From: Streptantibioticus parmotrematis
GTDB taxonomy: Bacteria > Actinomycetota > Actinomycetes > Streptomycetales > Streptomycetaceae
Length of the DNA stretch: 64,000 nt
Direction: 5' to 3'
Assembly: GCF_019890615.1 (NCBI RefSeq)
Contig: NZ_JAINVZ010000021.1
Coordinates: 62,001-126,000 of the forward strand
Of the stretch, positions 25,965 to 34,087 are shown in pieces (position 1 is the first letter of the stretch; each line of letters opens with the position of its first letter). The notes beneath the pieces are model-generated. The model was given only the letters and a program-made list of their open reading frames with translations. It did not search any database and was not told the origin of the DNA. The translations under genes were made by a program, and so were the position numbers.

Positions 25965-26666
25965 GTGCCGATTTACCTGTCGAAATCCGACCTCAAAGAA
26001 TCTGTTCGCCGTCTCGGTGAATCGTCGGCTGCATCTCGGCTTGGCGACTTCCTTGTCTTCAAAAGGGCTCTAGAAATCAGAAAGCGTGAGGCGCAGGCGG
26101 GAGGGCCTGAGCCCACTGATGTAGTCACGGGCACTAAGTCTTCCCACTTCGTTAGAGCGATCAGGGAACTAACCTCGTGTCATTCAGATTTGGAGGAAGA
26201 GGTTAAAGCTGGGAACCCGTACTTTGTTCCATTCGGGGCTATGCGTGAGGACAGTCGGGGCTACCGTTCTCATAAATACCCGTCAAATGGCCCGTCTGAC
26301 ACGGCTAGTCGCTGGCAGACTCGTGCCACGCCGCCGTTCAGGCTGGTGCCCGGGACTAGCCCAAAAGCCTTCCGGTTCGAGGAGCGCAGCAAGCAAGAGT
26401 TGGTGTCGTTCTTCATTGTCAAGAATGCGCAAGCTCATTTTTCAGGTGAGCGACCGCGGATAATTGATACTGCCATGTGGTGGTTCCGATTTACTGATCT
26501 TGAGGAAAGATTTCAGCACGAGCCGACCGAGGAGGAGCTGATTGATGCAGCTATCGCCGACCTCGGACTAAATCATGCTGAACTCCATGCCTTGTTTACT
26601 GCGAGCAATGAGAACCCACTCGATTTGGCGTCGCAAGTCGAATCGACGACCGCCGAGGAGTCCTTG
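25965..26666 (+). CDS. Unrecognised 234-aa protein in methyltransferase-McrBC operon
   Basis: I do not recognise the family. The protein is soluble, with no signal or membrane helix. Features include a basic N-terminus (SKSDLKESVRRLGES), an Arg/Lys-rich centre, IIDTAMWWFRFTDLEERF near 165-182 and an acidic helical C-terminus (PTEEELIDAAIADLGLNHAELHALF). GTG 25965 follows the methyltransferase stop by one base, and its stop overlaps the McrB-like start (GTGA), so it is translationally locked into the system. A role as specificity subunit, adaptor or regulator is possible but is inference only. End coordinate given to the last base before the overlap; the stop codon is TGA at 26667-26669. Confidence 0.75.
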
Positions 26667-27889
26667 TGACGCATGCCTTCGCCGATATGCTCGCCGATCC
26701 AGCGGAATACCTCCCAGCGGCCCCTCAGCCTCGAGCTTCGACACCACTTTCCACCCCAACGTCGACTTCCGCAGCACCACCCGCAAACCTTGCAGAGCAG
26801 ATAGAACATGTCGCGCAGTACGTAGCAACCCGGGGCTTCGTGTTCGACCCTTGGCAAATTGCCGCGTTCATTACAGCTGTGCGTACCAAGCCGTTTGTGA
26901 TTCTGGCCGGTATCTCGGGAACCGGAAAGACCAAGCTACCTAGGCTTGTGGCTGAGGCGACGGGAGCTAAATGTATCACCATCCCTGTCCGCCCAGACTG
27001 GACTGACAGCAGTGATCTGATCGGCTTTGAACGACTCGATGGTTCGTTTCAACCCGGAGAGCTGTTGCGTGTTGCTCGCCAAGCGCAGGAGCATCCCGAG
27101 CAACAGTTCTTCTTCGTATTGGACGAGATGAACATTGCGCGGGTTGAGTATTATCTAGCTGAAGTGCTTAGCCACTTGGAGAACCGTAGTCCGGACTCTG
27201 ACGGCCGAGTTATGTCCGACCCCTTGGCCCCCCAGTTGATTGATTCAGCTGCGAATGAATGGGCGCAGGTGCGGCTGCCAGATAATCTGTGCCTCGTTGG
27301 CTCTGTCAACATGGATGAGACCACGTATGGCTTCTCCAAGAAAGTTCTTGACCGTGCTTTCGTGATTGAGTTCTCGCAAGTCGACTTGTCTGCAGTGAAG
27401 CCAGCGAATGGGCAATCTGTACAATCACCCCAATGGGAAAGCTCTCACTGGAAGGCTCGTGCGCTCTCGCTAAGCAGTCATCCCGACTGTGATACTGAAG
27501 CTGTTGCCTCTATCATCGAAACCTTGACAGAGGTCAATGGGATTCTGGAGCAAGGCCAGCTTCAATTCGGCTATCGGGTGCGCGATGAAATCACCATGTT
27601 CTGCCTCGCAGCGAAGGATTGCGCAGACCTGTTTGCTACCTCCGACTCAGGAACGGTCGATCCGCTTGATCTCGCCATCGCGATGAAGGTGCTGCCACGA
27701 GTACAGGGTGGAGGAGCGACCATCCGGAACGTACTCGACGGCCTCCACGTTTGGGCATCTCCATCTTCAGAGGAGGAAGCTCATGGATTGCCCTCGGGCA
27801 ACGATTCTCAGTACCCATTCTGCGCTGACCGACTGGAGCTCATGTTGCGACGTTTGCAGGAAACGGGCTTCACTAACTTCTGGCTGTAG
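26666..27889 (+). CDS. McrB-like AAA+ ATPase/GTPase (restriction motor)
   Basis: The 407 residues comprise an N-terminal region of ~75 residues and an AAA+ domain with Walker A GISGTGKT (82-89), Walker B plus the McrB-type signature LDEMNIARVEYY (152-163), sensor-1 region GSVNMDETT (212-220) and Arg230 in VLDRAF. This matches the motor subunit of McrBC-type restriction enzymes, which translocates DNA and activates the McrC nuclease. It lacks the large N-terminal methyl-reading domain of E. coli McrB. GTG 26666 overlaps the preceding stop, and the nuclease gene follows after 3 bp. Confidence 0.88.
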   Translation: MTHAFADMLADPAEYLPAAPQPRASTPLSTPTSTSAAPPANLAEQIEHVAQYVATRGFVFDPWQIAAFITAVRTKPFVILAGISGTGKTKLPRLVAEATGAKCITIPVRPDWTDSSDLIGFERLDGSFQPGELLRVARQAQEHPEQQFFFVLDEMNIARVEYYLAEVLSHLENRSPDSDGRVMSDPLAPQLIDSAANEWAQVRLPDNLCLVGSVNMDETTYGFSKKVLDRAFVIEFSQVDLSAVKPANGQSVQSPQWESSHWKARALSLSSHPDCDTEAVASIIETLTEVNGILEQGQLQFGYRVRDEITMFCLAAKDCADLFATSDSGTVDPLDLAIAMKVLPRVQGGGATIRNVLDGLHVWASPSSEEEAHGLPSGNDSQYPFCADRLELMLRRLQETGFTNFWL

Positions 27890-27892
27890 CGC

Positions 27893-29713
27893 ATGGTAAC
27901 CGGACGTTTGCTTCAAGTCGTTACGCCATTCGCGACTATGGAGATCCATGGGCCGCGACGGGCACGCTGGGCTCTCTCAACTCCGTCGGACGTTGAGCCA
28001 CGCCTCGAGGTTGAGGCATCGACTGGCTCAGCCGGCGTGCAGGTGGTGGGACATTCTGACTCTGCCTCGGGGATAACAGGGGGAGAATTCCCACATTTCT
28101 TCGAGGATACTACTTATCGGATAAGAGTTAAGTCCCATATTCCGGGAAGATCCCCGGTGCTAGCCCACCGCGATCCGCTGCTACTTAATTCCATCGACTC
28201 CTATCCAGAGGACTTGATGTGCGCCGGGTCAGTGAATTTTGGTCGACAGGTTGGTTTGTGCACACTGGAGGTGGGTGTCGGGCACGAAACATTGCGGCTG
28301 ACAATCGAGATTTTCCCTGCCAAGATTGACTATGCTACTGATTACCAGAACCTGCTCTCCGATGTAGCAGGTACGTCTCGGGCGCTTGCGTTGGAGTATC
28401 TGCGAGCCACATATCAGACGGGTGAAGCTCGTGACGTTCGAGATGCGACCAGTCTCGATTGGCTAACGCTGTTGCGCAATGAGATCAGCCTGCTTGATCG
28501 ATCAATCCGGTACGTTAATGAACACCCGCACAGAGCGCTGAGTCGTGAGATTGACTATGTACGCGCCGACCGCATCAAGCGGGCAGACGCGACCATCCGC
28601 GATGCGATCGTTCGAGGCCGTGGGCGGGGTCCCTGGACTAAGCTGCCAGGCGCTGGCCGCATCCGAAGCATTCTGCCAGCATCCCGCAGCCGCGAAACCT
28701 TGGATACCGCTGAACACCGGTGGCTTCGTCTGCAACTCGCTCTGATCCACGATCGACTATCAGACATCCATGCCACTGTGTCCGCGGAGCTGGAACGGAC
28801 CCGGAGAGGTGGAGGCGCCGCGCCAGCAAGGCTGGTAGCTGAGGAGGAGGAGGTTGCCGGCTTCTCTCGGAGTATCTCGGAGCTGCTGGCACTTCCGCTG
28901 TTCGACAATATAACGGAGCCTCCTCCATCAGGCTTCGCTTCGCTCACGCTGCTGAGTGGTATCGGGTACGGCGAAGCTCATCGTGTGATCATGGTGTTGA
29001 GGCTTGGGCTGTCGATCCGAGGCGAATCCTTTGACCTATCAGTCATGGATGTTCATGGCCTGTACGAAACTTGGTGTTACCTCGAAGTTCTGAGGATTGT
29101 TTTGGCGAAGATGGGTGGATCCGCCGACCTTTCGACCTTGTTGAGAGTGGAAGAGAATGGCATTCGGGTACGCCTTGCTCAGGGGCGACGCACGACCGTT
29201 ACATGTAAATCACCCACTGTCACACTCGATGTTTCTTACAACGATCACTACCGAGGGCTAACGGGGCTGCAGAAACCGGATATCGCTCTTAAATTTCGGA
29301 ATGATGGCTGGCCAGATCTGCTCGTTTTGCTTGATGCGAAGTATCGACTGGATGCTTCAGACGGCTACCGGCATCAATTCGGCTGCCCGGGTCCTCCAAT
29401 TGATGCCATTAACGCCCTTCATCGTTATAGGGATGCGATCGTAGTTGTTCGAGGAGAAAGCAAAACTCGTCCCGTTGTGAAGGGGGCGGCACTATTTCCT
29501 CTATCCAGCGCTGCGTCTTCAGAATTTCCTAACTCGAAACTTCGTGAGGCCCTCGAATCGCTTGGAATTGGGGCACTTCCTTTCTTGCCGGGAAACGTAC
29601 AACATGTTGAGGATTGGCTGGATGGACTACTGTCACTCGCACCGGAAGACCTTGCTGTGCCCGGTCCTCCGTTTGCAGGCCTGGCTGAGAGACGTAGCCG
29701 AGGTTTGGAGTGA
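27893..29713 (+). CDS. McrC-like nuclease: DUF2357 + PD-(D/E)XK domain
   Basis: The 606-residue protein has an N-terminal beta-rich region, a DUF2357 section (with IFPAKIDYATDYQNLLSDV near 140-160) and a C-terminal nuclease core with LQKPDIAL (Asp about 462) and LLDAKYR (Asp-Ala-Lys about 480-482), the PD-(D/E)XK metal site. McrC-type proteins with DUF2357 serve as the cutting subunit beside McrB ATPases, as in LlaJI. Codons are AT-richer than in the chromosomal core, consistent with transfer. ATG 27893 starts 3 bp after the McrB-like stop. Confidence 0.87.
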   Translation: MVTGRLLQVVTPFATMEIHGPRRARWALSTPSDVEPRLEVEASTGSAGVQVVGHSDSASGITGGEFPHFFEDTTYRIRVKSHIPGRSPVLAHRDPLLLNSIDSYPEDLMCAGSVNFGRQVGLCTLEVGVGHETLRLTIEIFPAKIDYATDYQNLLSDVAGTSRALALEYLRATYQTGEARDVRDATSLDWLTLLRNEISLLDRSIRYVNEHPHRALSREIDYVRADRIKRADATIRDAIVRGRGRGPWTKLPGAGRIRSILPASRSRETLDTAEHRWLRLQLALIHDRLSDIHATVSAELERTRRGGGAAPARLVAEEEEVAGFSRSISELLALPLFDNITEPPPSGFASLTLLSGIGYGEAHRVIMVLRLGLSIRGESFDLSVMDVHGLYETWCYLEVLRIVLAKMGGSADLSTLLRVEENGIRVRLAQGRRTTVTCKSPTVTLDVSYNDHYRGLTGLQKPDIALKFRNDGWPDLLVLLDAKYRLDASDGYRHQFGCPGPPIDAINALHRYRDAIVVVRGESKTRPVVKGAALFPLSSAASSEFPNSKLREALESLGIGALPFLPGNVQHVEDWLDGLLSLAPEDLAVPGPPFAGLAERRSRGLE

Positions 29714-29834
29714 TCACGCTCGGAGAATTTTTGACCAGGTGGGAATCCCTTTGCGAGTCGACGAGGAAGGGTTCGCTTGCCGTGGCGGGGACGCAATTAC
29801 CGCAACTACTAACCTAAGCATGCCGGTTATCTAG
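29652..29834 (+). CDS. Possible short ORF overlapping the McrC-like gene end
   Basis: A +1-frame reading from TTG 29652 gives about 60 residues (LLCPVLRLQAWLRDVAEVWS ... ATTNLSMPVI), overlapping the McrC-like gene by ~60 bp and the convergent nuclease gene by ~20 bp. It has helical character but no motif and no clear ribosome site. It may be a small extra subunit, or chance. Confidence 0.22.
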   Translation: MLCPVLRLQAWLRDVAEVWSDHARRIFDQVGIPLRVDEEGFACRGGDAITATTNLSMPVI

Positions 29835-30797
29835 ATATTTCATCCAGGAGGCTTCGCTCAGTTCGTGGTCCAAGTATCGGATCCTGAGTGTCTGGGCAAC
29901 GGTTCGTTGGTATTTTGACGTCGCCGTCATCCTCATTTGGGAGACTAGTTGGTCCAAACTTGCCACCTTTATGAGATCCGGCCTATTGAGTGCTTCTCGA
30001 TACAGTTCTGCCATTTTAGGTGCCGATTGGTCGCCAGGGTGATGTAGGACAAGAATGATAGGAAGTTCCCCTCCTTTGTGAGTGGTGAGCCAAAGATCGG
30101 CGGCTAGGGCATGACATCGAAGCAATTGGTTGACTGGTCGAGATTGACTTTTTCGGCCACTTAGATCCCATAGTCCAGTTTCGTTTGCTAGCGCTTGATA
30201 TTTAGGATTCACGGAAACATTCAAATGACGACTGTTGAAACGGTCGGAATACTTGACTTCGACAGCAAGGCCGAGGGGGCCGCTTTCGGTTTCGAGATGG
30301 ATCCACGCATCCAGCCTTGTCATGTCTCCGAGGTGAAGGCTGCGCCTCTGAGGAGCAAACTCGACATCCATCTTGGTAACCCGATTGATGTTCATGCAAA
30401 TTAGGCCGCTTATGGAGCGAGCGGCCCAGTCAGGGTCTTCCTTCAAGGGGGCCAGGAGATTGATAGTCAACGCTTGACTGGATGTTAGATATCCTGTACA
30501 GCGAATAGGGTCAATCCCCCAGCCCTCGCGCCGGCGTGTTCGGTAGAGATTCTCTGCTGAAAGCGTCGTGAAGTTCTTCCCGGCTACGGCGTCTTCGGGA
30601 TGTAGAATGCTGCCCCTCGGTCGACCTCCGGAGTGGGGTTCAGTATTCCCATATCTCGGAAGTTTTAGTATGTGCCGGCGGTACCATGATTGATGGAATC
30701 TAACCCGTGCCCGGTTTCCTGATTCTCCCGGGGCTTGCGGGCCGATATCCTGGATATCGGAGGGACTCGCAGTCGGGTTTGATGAGGCATTGGCCAT
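29814..30797 (-). CDS. PD-(D/E)XK nuclease-like protein (resembles PGN_0703-type putative restriction endonucleases)
   Basis: The 327 residues start MANASSNPTASPSD and contain RVRFHQSWYRRHIL near 31-44 and a nuclease-like core: Asp163 in MTRLDAWIHLET and Glu180-x-Lys182 in LAVEVKYSD. This D...ExK layout is the PD-(D/E)XK metal site. The FHQSW(Y/W)R start and overall layout remind me of the PGN_0703 group of putative restriction endonucleases; that assignment is from memory. The gene runs convergently into the McrBC-like operon, as if part of the same defence cargo. ATG 30797 has GGAG upstream; a longer in-frame start at 30995 is less likely. Confidence 0.65.
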   Translation of the reverse strand: MANASSNPTASPSDIQDIGPQAPGESGNRARVRFHQSWYRRHILKLPRYGNTEPHSGGRPRGSILHPEDAVAGKNFTTLSAENLYRTRRREGWGIDPIRCTGYLTSSQALTINLLAPLKEDPDWAARSISGLICMNINRVTKMDVEFAPQRRSLHLGDMTRLDAWIHLETESGPLGLAVEVKYSDRFNSRHLNVSVNPKYQALANETGLWDLSGRKSQSRPVNQLLRCHALAADLWLTTHKGGELPIILVLHHPGDQSAPKMAELYREALNRPDLIKVASLDQLVSQMRMTATSKYQRTVAQTLRIRYLDHELSEASWMKYLDNRHA

Positions 30798-31040
30798 TCT
30801 GGTACTCCGATGTGGTGCGGCGCGTCCTATACTTTCCGACCTTATCCGATTACGGAGGGCGTTTTGGGCTCCGGATGCCGCCTCCACTTGTAGGGGGTGG
30901 TGACATGTGGAGCCGTTCCTGGAAGGCTTGCTTCTCTGACGTCTGAGCTTGGGTTCGTTTGACGGCCTACGGGAGTCGAGCCTGGCTGTCGCCACTCGGC
31001 GGCCGGCATGTGGTCGCGGCGGGAACTCGGTCTTCCCCTA

Positions 31041-31909
31041 AGGCGTGTTGCAGAAGGCTGTGACTTTGCAGGTCAGGACCCGGTCATTGCCGTTCTGATC
31101 ACACGGCCAGGGCGAGGTTGTGCATGTGGGCGACGGCTTGGACTGCGTGGTGGAGGCCGTCGCCATACTGCCGGCAGTCACGGAGAATCTTGTAGTTCTT
31201 CAGCCGGCCGATCGCATGCTCGCCCTCGCACGGACCCGGCGATGCTCCGCGTTGTCGGCTTCCTCGCCAGCCAGCAGGGCCCGGCCGGGTCGTTTGCGGT
31301 GCGGGACTACCAAGCCGGTGTTGATATAGGCGCCGTCGCCGAACACGGTCACGCCCTGACACCGCTGCGGAAGACCGGAGTCGCGCCACACATGAGCGTC
31401 GGCCCTGTTGCCCGGCGCCGGACGAGCGGCCGCCACGACCAGGCGAGTGTCGGCATCGATGATGACCTGCACGTTCGCGGAGAACCGGTAGTTGCGGCTA
31501 GAGGAACCGACCTTGTGGTCCCGGACCGGGACCAGCGTGCCGTCCACGATCCACAACCGGTCCGCGGCATCGACGGGACGTGCGGCCGACTCGAGCGCGA
31601 GGAGGGGCCGTAACCGTTGGATGACCCTGCACACCGTGGCCGGCGAAACCCCGAAGAGCGGCGCCAGCTGCCGCATGGTGAGGTTCGTCCGGTAGTAGAC
31701 AGCCACCAGCAGCACCCGGTCAGCAAGCGGCAGACACCATCGACGCCCGATACGCGGCCCGTCCCCACCCCGCTCCCGCACCACCTTCAGCAACCCCTCT
31801 AACTGCTTCATCCGCAGCCCCGTAAACGTCTTCACCCACGACGGCTCAGCTCTCAAAACCCCAGCCATACAAAGGAAATGCCCAGATCGCAGCCTTCTGC
31901 AACACGCTT
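31041..31909 (-). mobile_element. IS5-family-like insertion sequence (inactivated)
   Basis: The element is bounded by inverted repeats with the 18-bp perfect core GCGTGTTGCAGAAGGCTG (31043-31060) and its complement (31890-31907), giving about 870 bp, the usual IS5-family size. It carries one broken transposase. No convincing target duplication is visible; the flanks read CTAA on the left and TTAG on the right. Confidence 0.82.
31099..31868 (-). pseudogene. IS5-family DDE transposase, frameshifted
   Basis: The first 200 residues are intact from MAGVLRAEPSWVKTF, with the HTH (MRQLAPLFGVSPATVCRVI) and two catalytic Asp motifs (WIVDGTLVP and VFGDGAYIN). Near 31220 one base is missing, so the frame ends early; the next frame continues EHAIGRLKNYKILRDC to a stop at 31099 and holds the catalytic Glu. 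The break falls within the Glu motif and lacks a slippery run, so this looks like inactivation and not programmed frameshifting. Confidence 0.8.
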
Positions 31910-31957
31910 TAGCCTCGCGGTTTTGGTTGGGGTGATGAGGGTGTCACTGATCATCGG

Positions 31958-32777
31958 TCACCGGGTGGTTTCGTTCCGTGGGCGTGCTGGAGGCCCGGCG
32001 CGGTGGTCGGGTTCTCCAGGGTCCTTCGGGTTGTGGGCGGGCAGTTGGGGTGTCGGTGAGCCGGCTGGTCGGGGCAATGCGTCGAGGCGGTGGAAGGCGT
32101 CGGCGAGTTCGTTTCTCCATGGCCAGGTCGCCGATATGCGCCGGTGGACGCGGCGGCCGCCGCGGGTGAGGCGGGCGGCGACGTGCAGCAGCCGGTAGCG
32201 GGGCTTCTTGGGCTCTGCGGTGGCCAGTTCGCCGTCAGGGAGCAGGACGAGCATCCAGGCGAGCAGGTCGATCGCCGCGAGGGACAGTTCGAGCCAGGCG
32301 GTGTTGATCGCGAAGTCGCGGGAGGGGAAGCGGCCGAATCCGGTGGTCTTGCCGCACCGGATGCAGTTCTCGACGGTGGCATGGCCGCGGTGGCGGACCT
32401 CCAGGAACTGGCGGACCCGCCGCGGGAGTACGGGGTGTCGGTGAGGAACACCTGATGCCTCAGCCCCTCGTCCTGATCGAACAGGGAGAGCTGGGCGCCG
32501 GGGTGCAGGCGTTCGCGGCGCACGATGATGTGGGTGCCCGCCGGATAGTCGGTCAGGTTGACCATGCCGGTCAGCTCGGCGACCTCAGCACCGGCACGGA
32601 GCGTCCCGTCCTGGTCCAGTGCTGGATGCCACAGATGGTCGGGCAGTTGGCGGATCGCGCGGCGGTCAGCCCGGTGATATCGGCGAGATCCGCGAGCAAC
32701 CACGCCCCAGCGTGCCCGACCACCCCCATCCCATCGGCAGTGACCTGGACCTTGGGACGCAACCCGATATCCTGCAC
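31958..32777 (-). pseudogene. Decayed IS1380-family transposase
   Basis: Pieces in different frames align with one IS1380-type transposase: GLRPKVQVTADGMGVVGHAG (32777 downward), a middle part with LTDYPAGTHIIVRRERLHPG and FLTDTPYSRG, and the C-terminus MLVLLPDGELATAEPKKPRY to about 31958. At least two frameshifts and an internal deletion (the coding length is well below the usual ~450 residues) make it inactive. It abuts the IS5-like element, showing repeated insertion into the island. Confidence 0.72.
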
Positions 32778-33044
32778 GTAGAGAGTGCCCTTTGCTTGGA
32801 CCGACAGAACCCCTCAACAAGATTCATCGTCCCAGGTCAGGAAGGCACTTTCGTCTTTCCGACCCACTCACAGCTGCACCCAAGTGAAACGGCGAGGCTA
32901 GGGCGGCAGCTGGAAGACGGTCAGCCAGTCCCGGCCGGCGAGTGACGGTGTGAAGTACCACGAGAAGTTGGACAGCGGATGTTTACACTGCGGGGGTGAG
33001 GTCCTGCGTGATCAAGACCCTCGTTTCGAGTGGGGTGAACAGCC

Positions 33045-33611
33045 TCAGCGAATCTTCTTGAAGTTGGTACGCACAGTCACCGCAACCCCCGCGATGGAGA
33101 ACCCGATCTCCTCACCGAACCGGTAGGGCACAGCCGAGGTGTACTCGTCCCCCTTCGGTTCCCGGTAGAGCACGCACTCCCCGGTCAGCACGTCCACGAT
33201 CAGATACGTCGAGATCCCACGCGCCGCGTACTGGTTGAGCTTACGCCCGTAGTCCTGCCCGACCGTTGAGCGCGAAACGCTTTCCGCGACGAAGTGCACA
33301 TGCTCCTGATCGACAAAGGCGTCTCCGGGGCCGAGTACGCCCGCATCCACCACCAGCACATCCGGCTCGGGCGTATAACCGTCCAACTCCGGCAGCACCC
33401 CCTTGTCCCGCGTGACATGCAGACCGGGCCCCCCACCCAGTTGCTCCGCCAACTGCGACCGGATCGAGTCGTCCGCGTCGCTGTGCGCCTCCGTAACAGG
33501 CGACATGTACAGACGTCCCTGATCAAACAGCAGCTTGGCCGCCTTGGGCAGCCTCATCGAACTGCGCACCTGCCGCAGCCACTGCGCATACTCCGGATAC
33601 ATCGCGGTCAT
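33045..33611 (-). CDS. Uma2-family (DUF820) putative PD-(D/E)XK nuclease
   Basis: The 188 residues start MTAMYPEYAQWLRQ. The layout is that of Uma2 proteins: PEPDVLVVD near 96-104, HVHFVAESVSRST near 120-132, and DYGRKLNQYAARGISTYLIVD near 134-154, giving the D...E-x(n)-K core. Uma2 proteins are abundant in Streptomyces and cyanobacteria; most have no known role. ATG 33611 follows GGGAGG; an in-frame start at 33656 is possible. It is the last island gene before attR and is GC-rich like the host, so it may have joined separately. Confidence 0.8.
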   Translation of the reverse strand: MTAMYPEYAQWLRQVRSSMRLPKAAKLLFDQGRLYMSPVTEAHSDADDSIRSQLAEQLGGGPGLHVTRDKGVLPELDGYTPEPDVLVVDAGVLGPGDAFVDQEHVHFVAESVSRSTVGQDYGRKLNQYAARGISTYLIVDVLTGECVLYREPKGDEYTSAVPYRFGEEIGFSIAGVAVTVRTNFKKIR

Positions 33612-33814
33612 CACGCCTCCCAGCCCGTCCCGAGACACCGCCATCGTACGGGCCAAGCACCTCTCACCGCCGGTCCGTGAACGGTGACCTCAGCCCCGGC
33701 CCCTCACGAAGATCCCCCACTCCGACCTCGCGGTACCAGGAAATCCACCAGGAGAACGAGAACCGGGAAATCCCTTGGAATCACTGGGCACCCGAACCCC
33801 CCGTCGGCACCGAC

Positions 33815-33832
33815 GTGCTGACATGTCAGCAC
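33815..33832. repeat. Island-end palindrome GTGCTGACATGTCAGCAC
   Basis: Perfect 18-bp palindrome, 62 bp inside the right att core; it matches 23643-23660 at the other end except for one central base. Confidence 0.7.
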
Positions 33833-33850
33833 AGAAAATCGGGACAAAAG

Positions 33851-33887
33851 AACCCCTCTGACCACATTTCCGCAGGTCAGAGGGGTT
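33851..33887 (-). terminator. Terminator of tRNA-Ala
   Basis: A perfect 13-bp stem (AACCCCTCTGACC / GGTCAGAGGGGTT) with an 11-nt loop starts 9 bp after the tRNA 3' end. Because it lies on the island side of the core, the island seems to have supplied it. Confidence 0.8.
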
Positions 33888-33895
33888 TACATGTG

Positions 33896-33968
33896 TGGAG
33901 CCTAGGGGAGTCGAACCCCTGACATCTGCCATGCAAAGACAGCGCTCTACCAACTGAGCTAAGGCCCC
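33896..33968 (-). tRNA. tRNA-Ala (anticodon TGC), island attachment site
   Basis: The minus-strand gene starts GGGGCCTTAGCTCAGTTGG and has anticodon loop TTGCATG (TGC), T-arm GGGGTTCGACTCCCC and 3' acceptor AGGCTCC plus A. All stems pair, with one G-U in the acceptor. CCA is not encoded. Its last 23-24 bases are the right attachment core of the island, so integration left the gene intact. Confidence 0.94.
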
Positions 33969-34087
33969 TCGGCACGGGAGGATCGCCGTGCCGGTGACCA
34001 GGGTACCGGGTGGGCGTGGGCATTCTGTACCCGGAATCGGGGCAGGCGTCCCTAGGATGGGTTTGCGGTCGTGAAGACGGGAGCCGG

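Larger units (their letters stand above)
23517..33918. mobile_element. Genomic island in tRNA-Ala(UGC), ~10.4 kb
   Basis: The island is flanked by two identical 24-bp cores, 23517-23540 and 33895-33918. The right core is the 3' end of the intact tRNA-Ala gene; the left is a detached copy. A 15-bp repeat TCTGACCTGCGGAAA sits just inside both cores in inverted orientation (23555-23569 and 33867-33881), and palindromes of the form GTGCTGACAYGTCAGCAC lie further in (23643-23660, 33815-33832). Contents are AT-richer, with codons such as ATA, AGA, CTA and TTT rare in the flanking genes. No integrase gene is visible, so the island is probably immobile or was moved in trans. Confidence 0.85.

Noticed and set aside
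31200-31260. Programmed ribosomal frameshift in the IS5-type transposase
   Set aside because: No slippery A/T-rich heptamer is present, and the loss of one base explains the shift in the Glu motif.
33045-33611. Uma2-type protein as the missing island integrase
   Set aside because: It has a nuclease-like PD-(D/E)XK layout and none of the tyrosine or serine recombinase motifs.
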